DNA of 64,000 nucleotides from Planctomycetota bacterium (lineage in GTDB: Bacteria; Planctomycetota; UBA1135; JACQFD01), in the NCBI GenBank assembly GCA_016200225.1, contig JACQFD010000004.1, positions 124,001-188,000 of the forward strand. Reading direction: 5' to 3'. A program made the position numbers and the translations under genes. Each line of letters begins with the position of its first letter. The first letter of the stretch is position 1. The notes below the pieces were generated by a model. The model worked only from the letters and a program-made list of their open reading frames with translations. It did no database searches and was not told where the DNA came from. Of this stretch, positions 47,122-57,218 are shown piece after piece.

Positions 47122-49560
47122 ATGGCGGTTCCCGCCCTATTGTTATTTGCGGCAATGTCCGCGTCCGTTTCTCCCGCCGGATCCGCCGTTTTGTATAAAT
47201 TACAAAACACGCCGCCGAAGCCCGCGGGCGCATCCTCGACCCCTTCCGCCGTTCCGGGACAGAACCCGGCGTCGCGGCCGTCCCGTCCGGGCGACGTGAC
47301 GGTGAACACCGCGCAGGGAGGAGCCAACACCACCGGCGCGTCGGCGCTCACCATCACGGACAAGGGCAACTCGCTCGAGTTTACATTTGCGGAGCCGCCG
47401 TCGGCGACGGCGGTCACGCCGTCGCAAGGCGAAGGACTTTCGCTCATGCAATTTATTCGTAACTTTCAGCAATTGACCGGCAAGGCCTTTTATATGAAAA
47501 AGGACGTTGTCGCGAAGGCCGAGCAGGCGAAAATCACGCTGCTCGGCGCAAAGGAAGTGCAAAAAACGAAACTATACGAATTCTTCCAGAGTATTCTTAA
47601 AATTAACGATCTCGTCCTCTCGCTCGAGGGCTCGGAGGAGTCGAGCGTCTGGGTGCTGACGGATTTGAAGGGTCCCGATCGCCTGCTGATCCGCCAGCAG
47701 GCTCACTACATTTCGCCCGAGGAAATTCCGCATTATGCGACGCAGCCGAGCGTGCTCGTCGCCACGGTCATCGCGATCGAACATCAGAGCGCTCGTGAAG
47801 TCTCCGCGTCGCTCCGGCCTTTCTTCCCGGACAACCAACTCGAAACGGTAACGAATATCGGCAACGCGTCCGCGCTGCTCGTCTACGGATTCGGACCGAC
47901 GGTTTATTCAATCTATAATTTACTAAAACTCGTCGACACGCCGCCCGAGGAACAGCGTCCGATCTTCCAACAGATCGAACTCGCGCACGCGTCGGCCGAA
48001 GAAGTCAACCAGATCCTCGACGATTTGATAGAAAAGCGAAAGTCGACCGCGGTCGCCACCGGCGCCGGCGGCGGACAACTTCAGGGTCAGGCGCCCGAGT
48101 TGAAGATTCGCGTCGAAAATCGGTCCAATTCGCTTCTCGTCGTCGGCCTCGAAGACGATGTTAAGAATGTCATGGAAATCGTGGCGAAAATCGACCGCCC
48201 GCAGCCCGAACCCGAAAGCGACTTTCACGTTTATATGTTACGAAACGTGAAGTCCGAAGACGTACAAAAGACGATCGAGGATTTTATTAATAAATCCTAT
48301 CAGGCGTCCCAGCAGCAGGGATCGACGGGCGGCGGCGGACGGCCGGGAGGCGCCAACGCGGCCACGCAAAATCGCGAACTCAAGCCCGTCATCGTCGCCG
48401 AAAAAGTATCGAACGCGCTGCTCGTCACCGCGAGCAAGACGCGCTGGATCGAAATCCGCGACATGATCGAACGGCTCGACCGACGTCAAATGCAAGTATT
48501 ACTCGAGACGGCGCTCATCGAACTCACGACCAACGACGCGCTTCAGCTCGGCGTCGAATTGGGTATTGTTAGCGTTCCGAAGTCCGGTTCCGACGTATCC
48601 AAAGGTTTTGGCATCAGTAATTTTGGAATGTCGCAATTGATCGATACGAATAATGACAATTTCGCCGACACGCGCATTCCGGATAATACACTTCAAGGCA
48701 TCACGGGCGGTATTTTGTCCGGCCCCGATTTTAGCATTCCGATTTTGTTACATGCTCTGCGGACCAATAGCAATTCAAACGTGTTGTCGATCCCGTCGGT
48801 GCTTGTAAATAATAACGAACACGCGATGGTGACGTCGAAAGACCTCGTCCCGACGGCCAATCAGACTTTCTCGGGCGTCAACGGCGCGAGCAACAGCGGC
48901 TTCGGCGGGTATCAAGACGCCGGCATCACGCTCGAGATCACGCCGTCGATCAGCGCGCAGAATTATCTTCGCCTCGAACTCAGTCTGCGCGTCGCGAACT
49001 TCACCGCGGCGTCCGCCGGCGCGAGCCCGAATCTTCCGCCGCCGAAGACCGAGCGCGAAATTCGCACGACGGTTTATTTGCCAAATGAATCGACGATGGT
49101 GGTCGGCGGTATTCAGGTCGACAACAAGCTTGAGTCAAAATCGTCCGTTCCATTTCTCGGCGACATCCCGATTCTCTCCTGGCTCTTCTCGTCGCACAGC
49201 GATTCGCAAAATCGGCGTTCCTTATACTTCTTTGCAACACCGCACATTCTGAGCGATGTCGAGTTTGCCGATTTGCAAAATCTCTCGTATCAGAGAAAGC
49301 TTGATGCCCGCGGTTACATCGGCGTCGACCGGATTCGCCTTGTGGATCCGTCGTTCAAACCGATTGAACCGGGCTCCGAGCTCGCGCCTGGAACGACGAT
49401 GGAGTCGGGGATTTTTGAAATCCCTCTCTACCGATCGCCAAAGAGTGGCGAGGTCGCGCCCACGGAAGCGGGAATCACGCCTCCGATGAATACGCCGCCG
49501 AAACAAGACACACCTCCCAACAATAACAACAACCCCGCGCCGGAAAAACCGAAGAACTAA
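47122..49560 (+). CDS. gspD: Type II secretion outer-membrane secretin
   Basis: The 812-residue protein has a signal sequence (PALLLFAAMSASVSPAGSA), a Pro/Ser/Thr-rich stretch, an N0-like domain around 110-180, and two or three N1/N2-type ring domains (for example SAREVSASLRPFFPDNQL and HVYMLRNVKSEDVQKTIEDF). The secretin barrel follows from about 450, with VLSIPSVLVNNNEHAMV, GITLEITPSIS, TTVYLPNESTMVVGG and VPFLGDIPILSWLF. The C-terminus is an Asn/Pro/Lys-rich tail. GGAGAGG lies nine bases before the ATG. It heads a plus-strand gspDEFGHIJ cluster that builds the outer-membrane pore. Confidence 0.93.
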   Translation: MAVPALLLFAAMSASVSPAGSAVLYKLQNTPPKPAGASSTPSAVPGQNPASRPSRPGDVTVNTAQGGANTTGASALTITDKGNSLEFTFAEPPSATAVTPSQGEGLSLMQFIRNFQQLTGKAFYMKKDVVAKAEQAKITLLGAKEVQKTKLYEFFQSILKINDLVLSLEGSEESSVWVLTDLKGPDRLLIRQQAHYISPEEIPHYATQPSVLVATVIAIEHQSAREVSASLRPFFPDNQLETVTNIGNASALLVYGFGPTVYSIYNLLKLVDTPPEEQRPIFQQIELAHASAEEVNQILDDLIEKRKSTAVATGAGGGQLQGQAPELKIRVENRSNSLLVVGLEDDVKNVMEIVAKIDRPQPEPESDFHVYMLRNVKSEDVQKTIEDFINKSYQASQQQGSTGGGGRPGGANAATQNRELKPVIVAEKVSNALLVTASKTRWIEIRDMIERLDRRQMQVLLETALIELTTNDALQLGVELGIVSVPKSGSDVSKGFGISNFGMSQLIDTNNDNFADTRIPDNTLQGITGGILSGPDFSIPILLHALRTNSNSNVLSIPSVLVNNNEHAMVTSKDLVPTANQTFSGVNGASNSGFGGYQDAGITLEITPSISAQNYLRLELSLRVANFTAASAGASPNLPPPKTEREIRTTVYLPNESTMVVGGIQVDNKLESKSSVPFLGDIPILSWLFSSHSDSQNRRSLYFFATPHILSDVEFADLQNLSYQRKLDARGYIGVDRIRLVDPSFKPIEPGSELAPGTTMESGIFEIPLYRSPKSGEVAPTEAGITPPMNTPPKQDTPPNNNNNPAPEKPKN

Positions 49561-49644
49561 TTTAAACAATAGCAGTTGATTTAAAGAATAGACGCGGTTT
49601 TTCTGTAACGATTTTTTGTAACACCCTGCGGAAACAACAGATTC

Positions 49645-51456
49645 ATGGCGAAGCAAGTCTCTCATTTACAAATGTTGGCCAATGCCGCCGCGCGCGAGCG
49701 CGACGCGTCGCCCGCGACCGCGGTCGCGCGCGTCGAGCTGAGCGGCACGCGGCAGCGGCTGGCGACCATACTAAAAGAGGAGGCAGGCCTCGATGACGAC
49801 CGTGTTTTGGACTGTTTCCGAACGGCGGATGAAACGGGGCAATCCCTCGATCGCGTATTGTTTGAAAAGAACTACGCGCCCGAGGAATCGTTACTGAAGG
49901 CTTTCGCAAAAATGCTCGGAATCGAATTCGCGGCGACCATCGGGACGATTACCGTTCCGCCGGAGTTTGTACAAAAAATCCCCGTATCGTTCTCGCGCAA
50001 TTATAATCTTGTCGCGATTTCACATGTAAACGGCTCGACGCGCATCGCGACGTGCACGCCTTTTGATTTACAACCGCTCGACGATCTCGCGAAAATGCTC
50101 GAGAGCAACGTCGAGCCGGTGTTGTGCCCGCGCGCGGAAATTACACAATTAATCAACCGCGCGTACCGCCACAAGGCCGACGGCGTCGACGACGCGCTTT
50201 CGAGCATCGAAGACGAGGACATCGTCGGTCTCGCGGCGGAAATCGAAGAGAGCGAAGACCTCCTCGACGTCGCGAACAAGGCGCCGATTATTAAACTTGT
50301 CAATACGGTGCTATTTCAAGCGTTGAAATTGCGCGCGTCGGACGTGCACCTGCAACCGTATCCGGATCGTTTACAAGTGCGCTTCCGCATCGACGGATTA
50401 TTGCATGACATGCAAACGGTTCCGAAGAAAGCGCAGGAAGCGATCATCAGCCGCGTCAAAGTCATGGGAAAAATGGACATCGCCGAACGCCGTCTTCCGC
50501 AGGACGGCCGCGCGAGTATTAAACTCGGCGACGGCGACGTCGACGTGCGTATTTCATCGATTCCAAGCGGCGACGGCGAGCGCATCGTCATGCGTTTGCT
50601 CGACAAGACGGCGAAAATTTACAATCTCGACGAAATCGGCCTCGAGCCGCGCAATCGCGATTTGTTATTAAAATATCTCGATTACTCGCACGGAATTATC
50701 TTAGTCACGGGTCCGACGGGTTCGGGAAAAACGACGACGCTCTACGGCGCGTTGACGCAGATGAATTCGGCGGAATTGAATATATTAACGATCGAAGATC
50801 CGATCGAATACAACCTGCCCGGCATTTCGCAGGTGCAGGTTGCTGTTAAGAAAGGCCTCACGTTCGCGGCGGGCTTGCGTTCGTTCTTGCGGCAGGATCC
50901 CGACGTGTTGATGGTTGGCGAAATCCGCGACCTCGAAACGGCGGAAATCGCCATTCGCGCGGCGCTCACGGGACACCTCGTGTTCTCGACGGTCCACACG
51001 AACGACGCGCCGTCTACAATTACGCGACTCGTCGACATCGGACTCGAGCCGTACCTCGTTTCGTCGTCGTTATTAATTGTTATCGCGCAGCGCCTCGTTC
51101 GCACGATTTGCATGCGCTGCCGGGAATATGAGGATCCCGACGACGTCACGCGCGCGAAACTTCGCGAAGTCGGTCTTTCGCTCGACCGCCTGCCGAATGG
51201 TAAAGTTGCGATCGGCCGCGGATGTGAAGAATGTTTCCGCAGCGGCTATTCGGGCCGGACGGCAATTTATGAATTCATGCCGGTCGACGATGTCGTGCGA
51301 ACGCAGGTCATGAACCGCTCCAGCGCGACGGATATGAAGCGTTCGGCGATCGAACGCGGCCTCGTGACGTTGCGCATGGACGGCGTGGACAAAATCATCC
51401 ATGGCCGCACGACGGCCGACGAAGTCATGCGCGTGACGCAGTTGGATGTTTTTTGA
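49645..51456 (+). CDS. gspE: Type II secretion ATPase (GspE/PilB family)
   Basis: The 603-residue ATPase has the T2SSE N-terminal domain (about 60-170), Walker A GPTGSGKT at 356-363, the Asp box ILTIEDPIEY, Walker B and His box (LMVGEIRDLETAEIA, FSTVHTND), and a four-cysteine zinc cluster, CMRC with CEEC some 45 residues later. It is expected to drive pseudopilus growth from the cytoplasm. It lies 84 bp after gspD and 81 bp before gspF. Confidence 0.95.
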   Translation: MAKQVSHLQMLANAAARERDASPATAVARVELSGTRQRLATILKEEAGLDDDRVLDCFRTADETGQSLDRVLFEKNYAPEESLLKAFAKMLGIEFAATIGTITVPPEFVQKIPVSFSRNYNLVAISHVNGSTRIATCTPFDLQPLDDLAKMLESNVEPVLCPRAEITQLINRAYRHKADGVDDALSSIEDEDIVGLAAEIEESEDLLDVANKAPIIKLVNTVLFQALKLRASDVHLQPYPDRLQVRFRIDGLLHDMQTVPKKAQEAIISRVKVMGKMDIAERRLPQDGRASIKLGDGDVDVRISSIPSGDGERIVMRLLDKTAKIYNLDEIGLEPRNRDLLLKYLDYSHGIILVTGPTGSGKTTTLYGALTQMNSAELNILTIEDPIEYNLPGISQVQVAVKKGLTFAAGLRSFLRQDPDVLMVGEIRDLETAEIAIRAALTGHLVFSTVHTNDAPSTITRLVDIGLEPYLVSSSLLIVIAQRLVRTICMRCREYEDPDDVTRAKLREVGLSLDRLPNGKVAIGRGCEECFRSGYSGRTAIYEFMPVDDVVRTQVMNRSSATDMKRSAIERGLVTLRMDGVDKIIHGRTTADEVMRVTQLDVF

Positions 51457-51537
51457 TACGACGTATTCTAACATTCGTTTTTACGACATCGAATACTACG
51501 ATTTGTATCTGTAAACTTACCGCCAGCAGGAACCGCC

Positions 51538-52818
51538 GTGCCGATTTATAGTTATAAAGGATTCACGTCGGGCGGCGGCACGAAAATCGGCGTCATCGAC
51601 GCGGACACGCCGAAGGACGCGCGCTCGAAACTCCGCCGCGAGAATATTTATGTTCTCGAAATCGAAACGGCGGCCGGCACGGGCGTCGTTCCCGCGGGAA
51701 TGGCCGGCGGACAGACGCCGACCAAAGTCCCGCTGATCAAACGCCTCCGCACGCTGACGGGCGGCGCGACCGCGATGACGCGCAAACGCCTCGATGAGGT
51801 CGCGAACGTCACGCGGCAAATGTCAACATTGCTCGGCGCCGGAATTCCGCTCACGGAAACTTTAAAAGCGATCGTCGAGCAGGCGCAATCCAAAGAATTG
51901 AGCATGACGTTTCGCGATATTCGCGAAAAAGTCTCCCAAGGCGCGACCTTCGGCGACGCGCTCGCGTTTCACCCGCAGTATTTTAATGAGTTATATGTAA
52001 ACATGGTGCGCGCCGGCGAAGCGGCGGGCAATCTCGACGTCGTGCTCGGACGCCTCGCCGACTTCGTACAAAAACAACGCAAACTGCGCGATAAAGTTTC
52101 CGCGGCGATGACCTACCCGATGGTGATGGTGATCGTCGCGACGCTCGTCGTTTCTATATTAATGACGGTCGTCGTTCCCAAGATTACGCAGTCGCTCATT
52201 CAGCAGCGCAAAGCGATTCCCCTTCCAACTGTTATTTTGATCGCGCTTAGCGATTTTATGAAAAACTACTGGTGGGTGATGTGTCTCGGCCTCGCGGCGA
52301 TGATCACCGCGTTTGGACGCATTTATGCAACAAAAAAGGGGCGCCTCGCGATCGATAAATTCATGCTTCGCGTGCCCGTGTTCGGCGATTTACTAAAAAA
52401 GCAGGCGATCGCGCGTTTTTCGACGACGTTTTCAACACTACTAAAGTCCGGTGTTCCGGTCGTTCAGTGTCTCGAGATTTCCGGCAGAATTGTGAATAAC
52501 CGGGTTCTCCAGGCGGTGATCGAGGACGTGCGCGCCAAGATTTTGGAAGGCGCCGATATCGCGACTCCCATCAAGCGTTCGGGCGTCTTCCCCCCGGTCG
52601 TGGGCTACATGATCGCAGTCGGCGAGCAGTCCGGTCAGTTGGAGACCATCCTCGACAGGATTTCCGAGAATTATGACGAAGAAATCGACCTCGCGACGCA
52701 GCGCGCGACGGCGATTCTGGAGCCGCTCCTAATTGTGGGCATGGCCATCATCGTCGGGGGCATCATTTTCGCGATCATTCTGCCGATCCTTCAAATGGGC
52801 GATATTGGCGGCGTTTGA
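51538..52818 (+). CDS. gspF: Type II secretion inner-membrane platform protein
   Basis: The 426-residue protein starts at GTG 51538 with AGGAACC upstream. It has a small N-terminal domain (PIYSYKGFT, KDARSKLRRENIYV) and two related cytoplasmic domains each followed by membrane helices: TRQMSTLLGAGIPLTETLKA, then ARFSTTFSTLLKSGVPVVQC. A final helix is followed by ILPILQMGDIGGV. GspF anchors GspE and the pseudopilus at the inner membrane. Confidence 0.95.
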   Translation: MPIYSYKGFTSGGGTKIGVIDADTPKDARSKLRRENIYVLEIETAAGTGVVPAGMAGGQTPTKVPLIKRLRTLTGGATAMTRKRLDEVANVTRQMSTLLGAGIPLTETLKAIVEQAQSKELSMTFRDIREKVSQGATFGDALAFHPQYFNELYVNMVRAGEAAGNLDVVLGRLADFVQKQRKLRDKVSAAMTYPMVMVIVATLVVSILMTVVVPKITQSLIQQRKAIPLPTVILIALSDFMKNYWWVMCLGLAAMITAFGRIYATKKGRLAIDKFMLRVPVFGDLLKKQAIARFSTTFSTLLKSGVPVVQCLEISGRIVNNRVLQAVIEDVRAKILEGADIATPIKRSGVFPPVVGYMIAVGEQSGQLETILDRISENYDEEIDLATQRATAILEPLLIVGMAIIVGGIIFAIILPILQMGDIGGV

Positions 52819-52952
52819 AGTCGGCGGCGATTTACGCGCACGATAGTTCAAAATAGCCTAGATTCTATTCACCCGCGATTGGGAATACCGATCACAGTTT
52901 TCCGTCACAGATTAACGTCACAGTTGTGCAATTCCGAATCCTCGAAAATTCC

Positions 52953-53390
52953 ATGAACTCGAATCCTCACTCCAAATATTCGCGTCGCGCAGGTTTTACG
53001 CTCGTCGAACTGCTCGTCGTTATTGTAATCCTTGGACTGTTGGCCGCGGTTGTCGTTCCAAACTATGACAAGTTCTTTGGAATGGGGCGGGCAACCAAGG
53101 TGAAAGTCGACCTTAATAATCTCGATCAGGCCATCAATACTTTTAAGTATTCGAACAATATGCGCCTGCCCGAAAATCTCGAGCGTCTCGTTACGCCGGA
53201 CAGTACCGGATCCTCCTATTTGAAAGATGCGGAGTCGGTCCCGCGGGATCCGTGGGATCATGAATATGGCTACACGGTGAATCCGAACGGCACCTACGAA
53301 TTGATATGTTATGGCGCCGACGGCGCGCCCGGCGGCGACGGCGACAACGAGGACATCACGCTCGCCAGTATTAAGAATAAGAAGAAGTAA
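52953..53390 (+). CDS. gspG: Major pseudopilin
   Basis: I start at ATG 52953, giving a 14-residue leader before the prepilin peptidase site G/FTLVELLVVIVILGLLA. The 145-residue product has the GspG signature with DPWDHEYGY and the C-terminal calcium loop (CYGADGAPGGDGDNEDI), then a Lys-rich end. It polymerises into the pseudopilus that pushes substrates through the secretin. It is followed after 30 bp by gspH. Confidence 0.95.
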   Translation: MNSNPHSKYSRRAGFTLVELLVVIVILGLLAAVVVPNYDKFFGMGRATKVKVDLNNLDQAINTFKYSNNMRLPENLERLVTPDSTGSSYLKDAESVPRDPWDHEYGYTVNPNGTYELICYGADGAPGGDGDNEDITLASIKNKKK

Positions 53391-53420
53391 GTTCCGATCG
53401 CTTTCCACAGACGCGACCCA

Positions 53421-54005
53421 ATGACAACCATTCGAAGCATGCGGCGCGCGGCCGGATTCACGCTGATCGAATTGGTCGTCGTGCTGGCGATTCTTGCAAT
53501 ATGCGCCACGTTCGTCGTTGCGAATATCGAATTGATGATTCCCAGCACGCGCCTCGAGGCGTGCGCGCGCATTCTGTCGTCGGATATTACGCTTGCGCGG
53601 TCGAGCGCGATCGCGCAGGGGCTCCCCTACCGGATCGAGTACGATATTGATACATCACAATATCGCGTCGCGTCGCCGTTCAAAAGCGACAATAGCGGCG
53701 GCATTGCCACGACGGACGAGGAACGGGCGTATACGAATTGGAAGGAATTTCCGAGCGATGTAAAGATTCAAAGCATCATTTGCGGACTGAAGCACGACTC
53801 CAAGGACTGGGCATGGCAGGAGATCACGCGCGGCATTTACCGCATCGACATTCGCCCAAATGGCAACACGATCGAACATATCATTCATCTGAAACGCGAA
53901 GGCACGGAGCTTAATTTTTATCTTTCCGTGCAGGGCCTGACCGGATTTGTACAACTCTACGGCGGCGATTGGCGCCCCGACGTCGTGACCGACGGCGACT
54001 TTTAA
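53421..54005 (+). CDS. gspH: Minor pseudopilin, GspH type
   Basis: The 194-residue protein has the prepilin leader and cleavage site AAG/FTLIELVVVLAILAIC, with Glu at position 5 of the mature chain. A helix with SSDITLARSSAIAQGLPYRI, the typical GspH/FimT segment, is followed by beta strands. It sits between gspG and gspI and is probably part of the pilus tip. Confidence 0.85.
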   Translation: MTTIRSMRRAAGFTLIELVVVLAILAICATFVVANIELMIPSTRLEACARILSSDITLARSSAIAQGLPYRIEYDIDTSQYRVASPFKSDNSGGIATTDEERAYTNWKEFPSDVKIQSIICGLKHDSKDWAWQEITRGIYRIDIRPNGNTIEHIIHLKREGTELNFYLSVQGLTGFVQLYGGDWRPDVVTDGDF

Positions 54006-54017
54006 AGGCGATTTTCA

Positions 54018-54770
54018 ATGAATATCGAACGCAGTAACAATTTCGATCGCAACAATCAAGCGGCGCGCGGGCGCGCGGGACTTTCGCTGATCGAAGTCAT
54101 GATCGCGATTGCAATACTCTCGATTGTGCTGATCGCGTTGATCGAAAGAGTTCACGGATGCATCGACACCGCGCACACGACCGAATATCAAAGCGCGGCG
54201 CGCGAATTCGCGAAAGAATTAATGTCCGAGATCGAGGCCGGACTCGTCGACGGACTGCAGAACGGCACGCAGGGAAATTTTGGCGATCGAAATTACGAGC
54301 AAATTACCTATGTGATCGGCCTCGGCGAAAGCAGCACGGTCGGTTCGAATTCGATGAACGACAACGGTGCGACGACGGCGCGCCGGATGTACGAAAAAGA
54401 CAAGACGCCGTTTTCGAATACGAATACAAATATTGATAATAAGGTCGACAGCACCGATCCAAACAATACGTCGGATCCGTCGCTCAGCGAAGAACCGTTC
54501 ACGCGGATTCGCATCGTCGTGACATATCCGAGCAACAACCCCGAACACCCCGGAACCTACACGCTCGAGCGCATGGTTCCCACGGAGTGTTCGCAGGGCA
54601 CGAACGGCATTAGCAAAAAGAAAGATAAAGACGCCGCCGCCGAGAAAGCGAACGAAGGCAAACCGGCCCCGACTCAAACGAATAATACGAACAATAATAA
54701 TAAGGCGGCTCCAAAAGGCAATTCCGGCGCGTCCGGCAGCACGAGCATTCTCGGAGGCGCAAAAAAGTAA
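54018..54770 (+). CDS. gspI: Minor pseudopilin, GspI type, with an Asn/Lys-rich tail
   Basis: The 250-residue protein has a 20-residue leader, the cleavage region RAG/LSLIEVMIAIAILSIV, and the long N-terminal helix. It is about twice the usual GspI length. The extra part includes an Asn/Asp/Thr-rich insert near residues 130-155 and a low-complexity C-terminus (KKKDKDAAAEKANEGKP, then Asn runs and SGASGSTS). Assignment as GspI is from gene order and leader type; similarity beyond the helix is slight. Confidence 0.72.
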   Translation: MNIERSNNFDRNNQAARGRAGLSLIEVMIAIAILSIVLIALIERVHGCIDTAHTTEYQSAAREFAKELMSEIEAGLVDGLQNGTQGNFGDRNYEQITYVIGLGESSTVGSNSMNDNGATTARRMYEKDKTPFSNTNTNIDNKVDSTDPNNTSDPSLSEEPFTRIRIVVTYPSNNPEHPGTYTLERMVPTECSQGTNGISKKKDKDAAAEKANEGKPAPTQTNNTNNNNKAAPKGNSGASGSTSILGGAKK

Positions 54771-54775
54771 TTACA

Positions 54776-55831
54776 ATGAAAACACAAGCCATCGCGGGAA
54801 ACCGCGGATTTACATTAATCGAAATTCTCGTCGCGCTCGTGCTGACGGGCCTCATCATGACGAGCGTATTTGGAGTGTTGCACGACGCGCTCCAGGCTCG
54901 CGATCATATTCATAATGTTTCGCAGACGCAGCGGACGGGACCGCTCATACTCGATCTCATCGAGTCCGACTTGAGAGCGCTGGCTCCGTTCAATATTGCG
55001 CAGCGCCGCGTTTTCCTTGGAAAGAAGAATTCGATCGGCGGTTCCGACGCGGATACGTTCGATTTTGTAGCATGCAAGTCCGCGATCAGCGACATGACCG
55101 TCAGCGACGGCGCTCTCGGACGCGACCGTTCGGTGCACGCGCCGCTTTGCGAGATTGGTTATAAACTAAAACGCAACACGCGGGAGCCGGTTTTTATTGA
55201 ATTGTGGCGGCGCGAAGATCCGCTCGTCGACGACGATCCGTTCAGCGGCGGCATTTATACTAAAATTTACGATAAACTCACCGCCTTTCACGTTACTTAC
55301 TTTTCGGAAGCGGGATCGCAGACGCGCGCGGAGGATCAATGGTCTTCCGAAGAAGCGGGCGCGCTTCCCCAGCGCATGAAAATCGAAATCGATCTCGAAA
55401 TCGAACCGCGCGTCGAATCGATGGATCGGAACGCGGATTTTTCGCGGCGCCGATCGTTTGCGCGGATATTTAATATCGATTCGGACATCAACCGGGTTCT
55501 CGTCGCGAATTTGCGCCCCGTCGTTCCCGACAAAGCGCCAACCGATGATACACAAGCGGGCGGCGGCCCGGGCGGCGGTCCCGGAGGCAAAGCGGGCCCA
55601 CAAAATGGATTCACGGGCGCCGGCGGAATGAAAGGCGGACTCCCCGGAGGCAAGAGCGGTTTGCCCCCTGTTTTTAATAGTAATAAGAACGGCAACCCCG
55701 GCAACCCGTTCGGCGGCGGTTCGCAGGGCAAAGGCGGCGGACTTCCGGGTCTGGGCGGCGGCAAAGCGGGCGGCGGATTGCCCGGCGGCGGCCTGCCAGG
55801 CGGCGGATTCCCCGGCGGCGGTAAAAAGTAA
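54776..55831 (+). CDS. gspJ: Minor pseudopilin, GspJ type, with a Gly-rich collagen-like tail
   Basis: The 351-residue protein has the site NRG/FTLIEILVALVLTGL, then a GspJ-like globular domain (QRTGPLILDLIESDLRAL, VFIELWRRED, MKIEIDLEI). From about residue 260 to the end it is almost pure Gly with Pro, Lys and Asn in GGxPGG-like units. Such a tail is not part of the usual GspJ. The gene ends 22 bp from the convergent serS. No gspK, gspL or gspM follows. Confidence 0.78.
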   Translation: MKTQAIAGNRGFTLIEILVALVLTGLIMTSVFGVLHDALQARDHIHNVSQTQRTGPLILDLIESDLRALAPFNIAQRRVFLGKKNSIGGSDADTFDFVACKSAISDMTVSDGALGRDRSVHAPLCEIGYKLKRNTREPVFIELWRREDPLVDDDPFSGGIYTKIYDKLTAFHVTYFSEAGSQTRAEDQWSSEEAGALPQRMKIEIDLEIEPRVESMDRNADFSRRRSFARIFNIDSDINRVLVANLRPVVPDKAPTDDTQAGGGPGGGPGGKAGPQNGFTGAGGMKGGLPGGKSGLPPVFNSNKNGNPGNPFGGGSQGKGGGLPGLGGGKAGGGLPGGGLPGGGFPGGGKK

Positions 55832-55853
55832 ATTTACTTATCCGTAAATTAAA

Positions 55854-57119
55854 TTATCCAATGCGCTCGCGGCCGAAGTACGGCACGAGCGCCTTCGGAA
55901 TCGCGATCGAGCCGTCGGCTTGTTGATAATTTTCGGCGATCGCGATCAAGATGCGGGGCGACGCGACGACGGTGTTGTTTAACGTGTGACAAAACCGCGG
56001 AGATCCCCCGCCCGCCGGACGGTAGCGGAGATCGAGTCGCCGCGTTTGATATTCATAAAATCGCGACGCGCTGTGCGTTTCGCCGTATCCGTTGCGCGAG
56101 GGCATCCACGATTCGAGGTCGAATTTCTCCACCTGCGCCATTCCTAGATCGCCGGTGCAAATGTGAAGAACGCGATAAGGAATTTCGAACGCTTGTAACA
56201 ATTCTTCGGAATTATTAAGAATGTCGCGGTGCCATTGTTTACTTTCGGCCTCGTCGTTGCGGCACACGACCACCTGTTCGACTTTCTGGAACTGGTGGAC
56301 GCGATAGATTCCGCGTGTATCTTTACCATACGTTCCGGCCTCGCGGCGAAAACAACTGCTCCACGCGACATATTTCTTCGGTAGATCCGATTCCTCGAGC
56401 ATTTCGCCCGCGTGATAACTCGTGAGCGGCACTTCGGACGTGCCGATCATATATAAATCATCGTTGCGGCACGCGTACGCCTGCTCCTCGCCGCCCGGAA
56501 AATAAGCGGTCCCCTCCATCGCGTCGCGCCGCACGAGGAGCGGCACCGAAAACGGCGTGAAACCTTTCTTAATCATGTGGTCGAGCGCGAACCGCATCAC
56601 CGCGATTTCTAACAATACGCCGTCGCCTTTTAAGAAATAATTCCGGCTCCCCGAAAGACGGGCGCCGCGCTCGACGTCGAGCATTCCGAGTTTCATAAAT
56701 AAATCGGCGTGGTCTTTCGGCGCGAATTCGAATTTTCGAACTGTTCCCCATTTTCGCAATTCGACATTTCCGCTCTCGTCGGGACCGTCGGGGACCTCCG
56801 GCGCGGCCAGTTGCGGAATTCGCAATAAATGTCCGCGGATCTCGTCCGCGAGCTGTTTTTCGCGCGCCTCGAGATTTTTAACTTTCTCTTTTAGCGCCTT
56901 CAATTGTTCCAACATCGTCGGGCGTTCCGCCGCCGCCATTTTGCCGAGTTCCTTCGATTGTTTATTTTGCTCGCCGCGCGAATCGTCGGCTTCGCGCTGC
57001 ACTTTGCGGGCTTCCGCGTCCAAAGCGAGCAACGCGTCCAAATCGATCGTGATCCGCTTGCGCGCGGCCCCCGCGCGAACCGCTTCCGGGTTCTCGCGGA
57101 TAAATTTCAAATCGAGCAT
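55854..57119 (-). CDS. serS: Seryl-tRNA synthetase
   Basis: The 421-residue class II synthetase has the N-terminal tRNA-binding coiled coil (about 30-110), motif 1 around 180-200, motif 2 WSSCFRREAGTYGKDTRGIY with VHQFQKVEQ, and motif 3 ASPRILIAIAENYQ, where a Pro precedes the catalytic Arg region instead of the usual Gly. The serine-binding segment IGTSEVPLTSYHAGEML is normal. Acceptor-side sequence TRRLDLRYR is conserved. The start ATG at 57119 has no strong ribosome-binding site. Confidence 0.96.
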   Translation of the reverse strand: MLDLKFIRENPEAVRAGAARKRITIDLDALLALDAEARKVQREADDSRGEQNKQSKELGKMAAAERPTMLEQLKALKEKVKNLEAREKQLADEIRGHLLRIPQLAAPEVPDGPDESGNVELRKWGTVRKFEFAPKDHADLFMKLGMLDVERGARLSGSRNYFLKGDGVLLEIAVMRFALDHMIKKGFTPFSVPLLVRRDAMEGTAYFPGGEEQAYACRNDDLYMIGTSEVPLTSYHAGEMLEESDLPKKYVAWSSCFRREAGTYGKDTRGIYRVHQFQKVEQVVVCRNDEAESKQWHRDILNNSEELLQAFEIPYRVLHICTGDLGMAQVEKFDLESWMPSRNGYGETHSASRFYEYQTRRLDLRYRPAGGGSPRFCHTLNNTVVASPRILIAIAENYQQADGSIAIPKALVPYFGRERIG

Positions 57120-57218
57120 ATGTTAGATTTTGCTTTTCTTAAATTATGAATTCGATTGCCGCGATACGATGCGCTTCGCCGGCGGCGGCGACATCATTAA
57201 ATTATATGATATCACGTA

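Noticed and set aside
55826..55839. Perfect palindrome AAGTAAATTTACTT between gspJ and serS
   Set aside because: It overlaps the gspJ stop and is one of many AT-rich words here; without a T-run or stem loop it is weak evidence for a terminator or operator.
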